Source of the DNA: Mucilaginibacter gilvus
GTDB lineage: Bacteria > Bacteroidota > Bacteroidia > Sphingobacteriales > Sphingobacteriaceae
Direction: 5' to 3'
Assembly (NCBI RefSeq): GCF_004054195.1
Contig: NZ_SBIW01000004.1
Coordinates: 1-64,000, forward strand
DNA: 64,000 nucleotides
Shown here: piece by piece, positions 63,086 to 64,000 of the stretch
Layout of the letters: each line of letters starts with the position of its first letter
Numbering within the stretch: the stretch's first letter is position 1
Notes under the pieces: generated by a model
The model's input: only the letters and a program-made list of their open reading frames with translations
What the model was told of the DNA's origin: nothing
Databases searched by the model: none
Program-made: the position numbers and the translations under genes

Positions 63086-64000
63086 ATGACGCCCGCTGAA
63101 AATTACGACCTGTTGATCGACAAGATCAACACCTTTATTCGCAAATACCATTATAATAACCTGCTGCGCGGGCTGATATTTGTGGGCGCGGGTATATTTT
63201 CGGCTTATGTTATCATCACCCTTGGCGAGTATTTCGGCAACTTTAATACTACGCTGCGTACCATCCTTTTCTACTTTTTCATTTTACTGAATCTCGGTTT
63301 GATTGCGTGGCTGGTGCTTCCGCCCCTACTGGCACGCCTGCAATTAGGTAAAACACTTACGCACGACCAGGCAGCAGAGATCATCGGCAAGCATTTTCAT
63401 GATGTGAACGATAAGCTATTGAACACCCTGCAGCTAAAAAAGCAATCGCTCGATAATGCCGAACACCGCGATCTGATAGAGGCCAGCATCAATCAAAAAA
63501 TAGAAACCCTTAAACCGGTAAGCTTTCCCTCGGCTGTAAACATCCGCGAGAATAACAAATACCTTAAATACGTTATCCCGCCTGCGGCTATTATTTGCAT
63601 TATCGCGTTCGCCGCGCCGTCTATATTAACAGAAAGCACCAAAAGACTTATCCGCCATAACGAATATTTCGCACCGGTTGCACCATTTCAATTCACGGTG
63701 ATGAACAAAAATTTATCCGCAGTGCAGGGCGAAGATTTTAAGCTGGATCTGAAACTAACCGGTGATAAACTTCCGTCGGATGTGTACGTGGAAACCGCCA
63801 GCAATACTTTTAAGCTGGATAAACAGAACATCAGCCGCTTTCATTACCTGTTTACCAACCTGCAGCAAAACACGGTATTTAAGCTTTCGGGCAACGGCTT
63901 TACTTCTGTCCCTTATGAAATTAAGGTGAACCTTAAACCCGTTTTGCTTCATTTTGATGCCGAACTAAGCTATCCTGCCTATCTCCATAAAAAAAACGAG
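63086..64000 (+). CDS. DUF4175-family membrane protein, 3' end outside the window
   Basis: An open frame of 305 codons starting at the ATG at 63086 and running to the window edge without a stop. The N-terminus, MTPAENYDLLIDKINTFIRK, is followed by two membrane helices (about residues 30-55 and 62-82), a linker with HDQAAEIIGKHFHDVNDKLLNTLQLK, a further helix near 164-182, and a beta-rich domain with FTVMNKNLSAVQGEDFKLDLKL. This resembles the large DUF4175 proteins of Bacteroidota, about 1000 residues or more. Function is unknown. Confidence 0.8.
   Translation, partial: MTPAENYDLLIDKINTFIRKYHYNNLLRGLIFVGAGIFSAYVIITLGEYFGNFNTTLRTILFYFFILLNLGLIAWLVLPPLLARLQLGKTLTHDQAAEIIGKHFHDVNDKLLNTLQLKKQSLDNAEHRDLIEASINQKIETLKPVSFPSAVNIRENNKYLKYVIPPAAIICIIAFAAPSILTESTKRLIRHNEYFAPVAPFQFTVMNKNLSAVQGEDFKLDLKLTGDKLPSDVYVETASNTFKLDKQNISRFHYLFTNLQQNTVFKLSGNGFTSVPYEIKVNLKPVLLHFDAELSYPAYLHKKNE

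Overview
The window reads as chromosome from a Bacteroidota bacterium of the family Sphingobacteriaceae, most like Mucilaginibacter or Pedobacter. This rests on family content and style, not on a search. Evidence includes promoters of the TAnnTTTG type next to start codons, the rsfS-ftsH-LUD order, LytTR and NarL two-component pairs, a BlaI/M56 pair, DUF4199, DUF2752, DUF3606 and DUF4175 proteins, and dispersed palindromic repeats between genes. Most of it is ordinary core genome. No CRISPR array, prophage, complete transposon or recognisable defence island was seen.

Layout. 1-119 is a block of five imperfect repeats that looks like the end of an IS21-type element. 289-571 holds two initiator tRNA genes. 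718-3034 carries the ribosome-assembly GTPases era and der. 3133-7720 has two unknown genes and a UvrD-like helicase fused to an Fe-S nuclease. 7734-12995 has an M28 peptidase, an ABC transporter operon and a divergent LytS/LytTR pair. 13260-17381 carries pfkA, a split DsbD system and birA. 17429-20714 is rsfS-ftsH-LUD. 20812-27882 contains a phosphoesterase, an unusual signalling cluster, a radical SAM protein and a secreted unknown. 27892-33499 is mostly minus-strand accessory and housekeeping genes. 33658-42854 has mfd, a slipin, hpt, an M16 peptidase, def, and the nfu/mrp Fe-S pair. 42976-49227 has an AsmA-like/GT51 protein, a nitroreductase behind a 42-bp palindrome, a single-domain response regulator and a BlaI/M56 operon with duplicated operators. 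49712-53575 has ligD (with a 57-aa DUF3606 gene in front), a VOC protein and a SnoaL-like protein. 53725-62693 has small secreted proteins, a kinase remnant, a TPR histidine kinase, an M28 peptidase, an OmpA lipoprotein and two glycosyltransferase-type genes. The window ends with a tRNA-Pro gene and the start of a DUF4175 gene that runs off the edge.

Most interesting region: 22303-25890. A short protein with a CPPESC-type tail is followed by a 7-TM protein, an overlapping histidine kinase, a second 7-TM paralogue, a decayed copy of the kinase C-terminus (about 25000-25239) and a NarL-type regulator. This looks like a tandem duplication of a split 7-TM-sensor/kinase module in which the second kinase was lost. 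Other points of note are a second kinase remnant at 55274-55405, a M56 peptidase whose sensor region is ten 29-residue repeats, BlaI-type operators two helical turns apart, a LytTR-like direct repeat, and several genes whose promoter -7 box lies 4-7 nt from the start codon.
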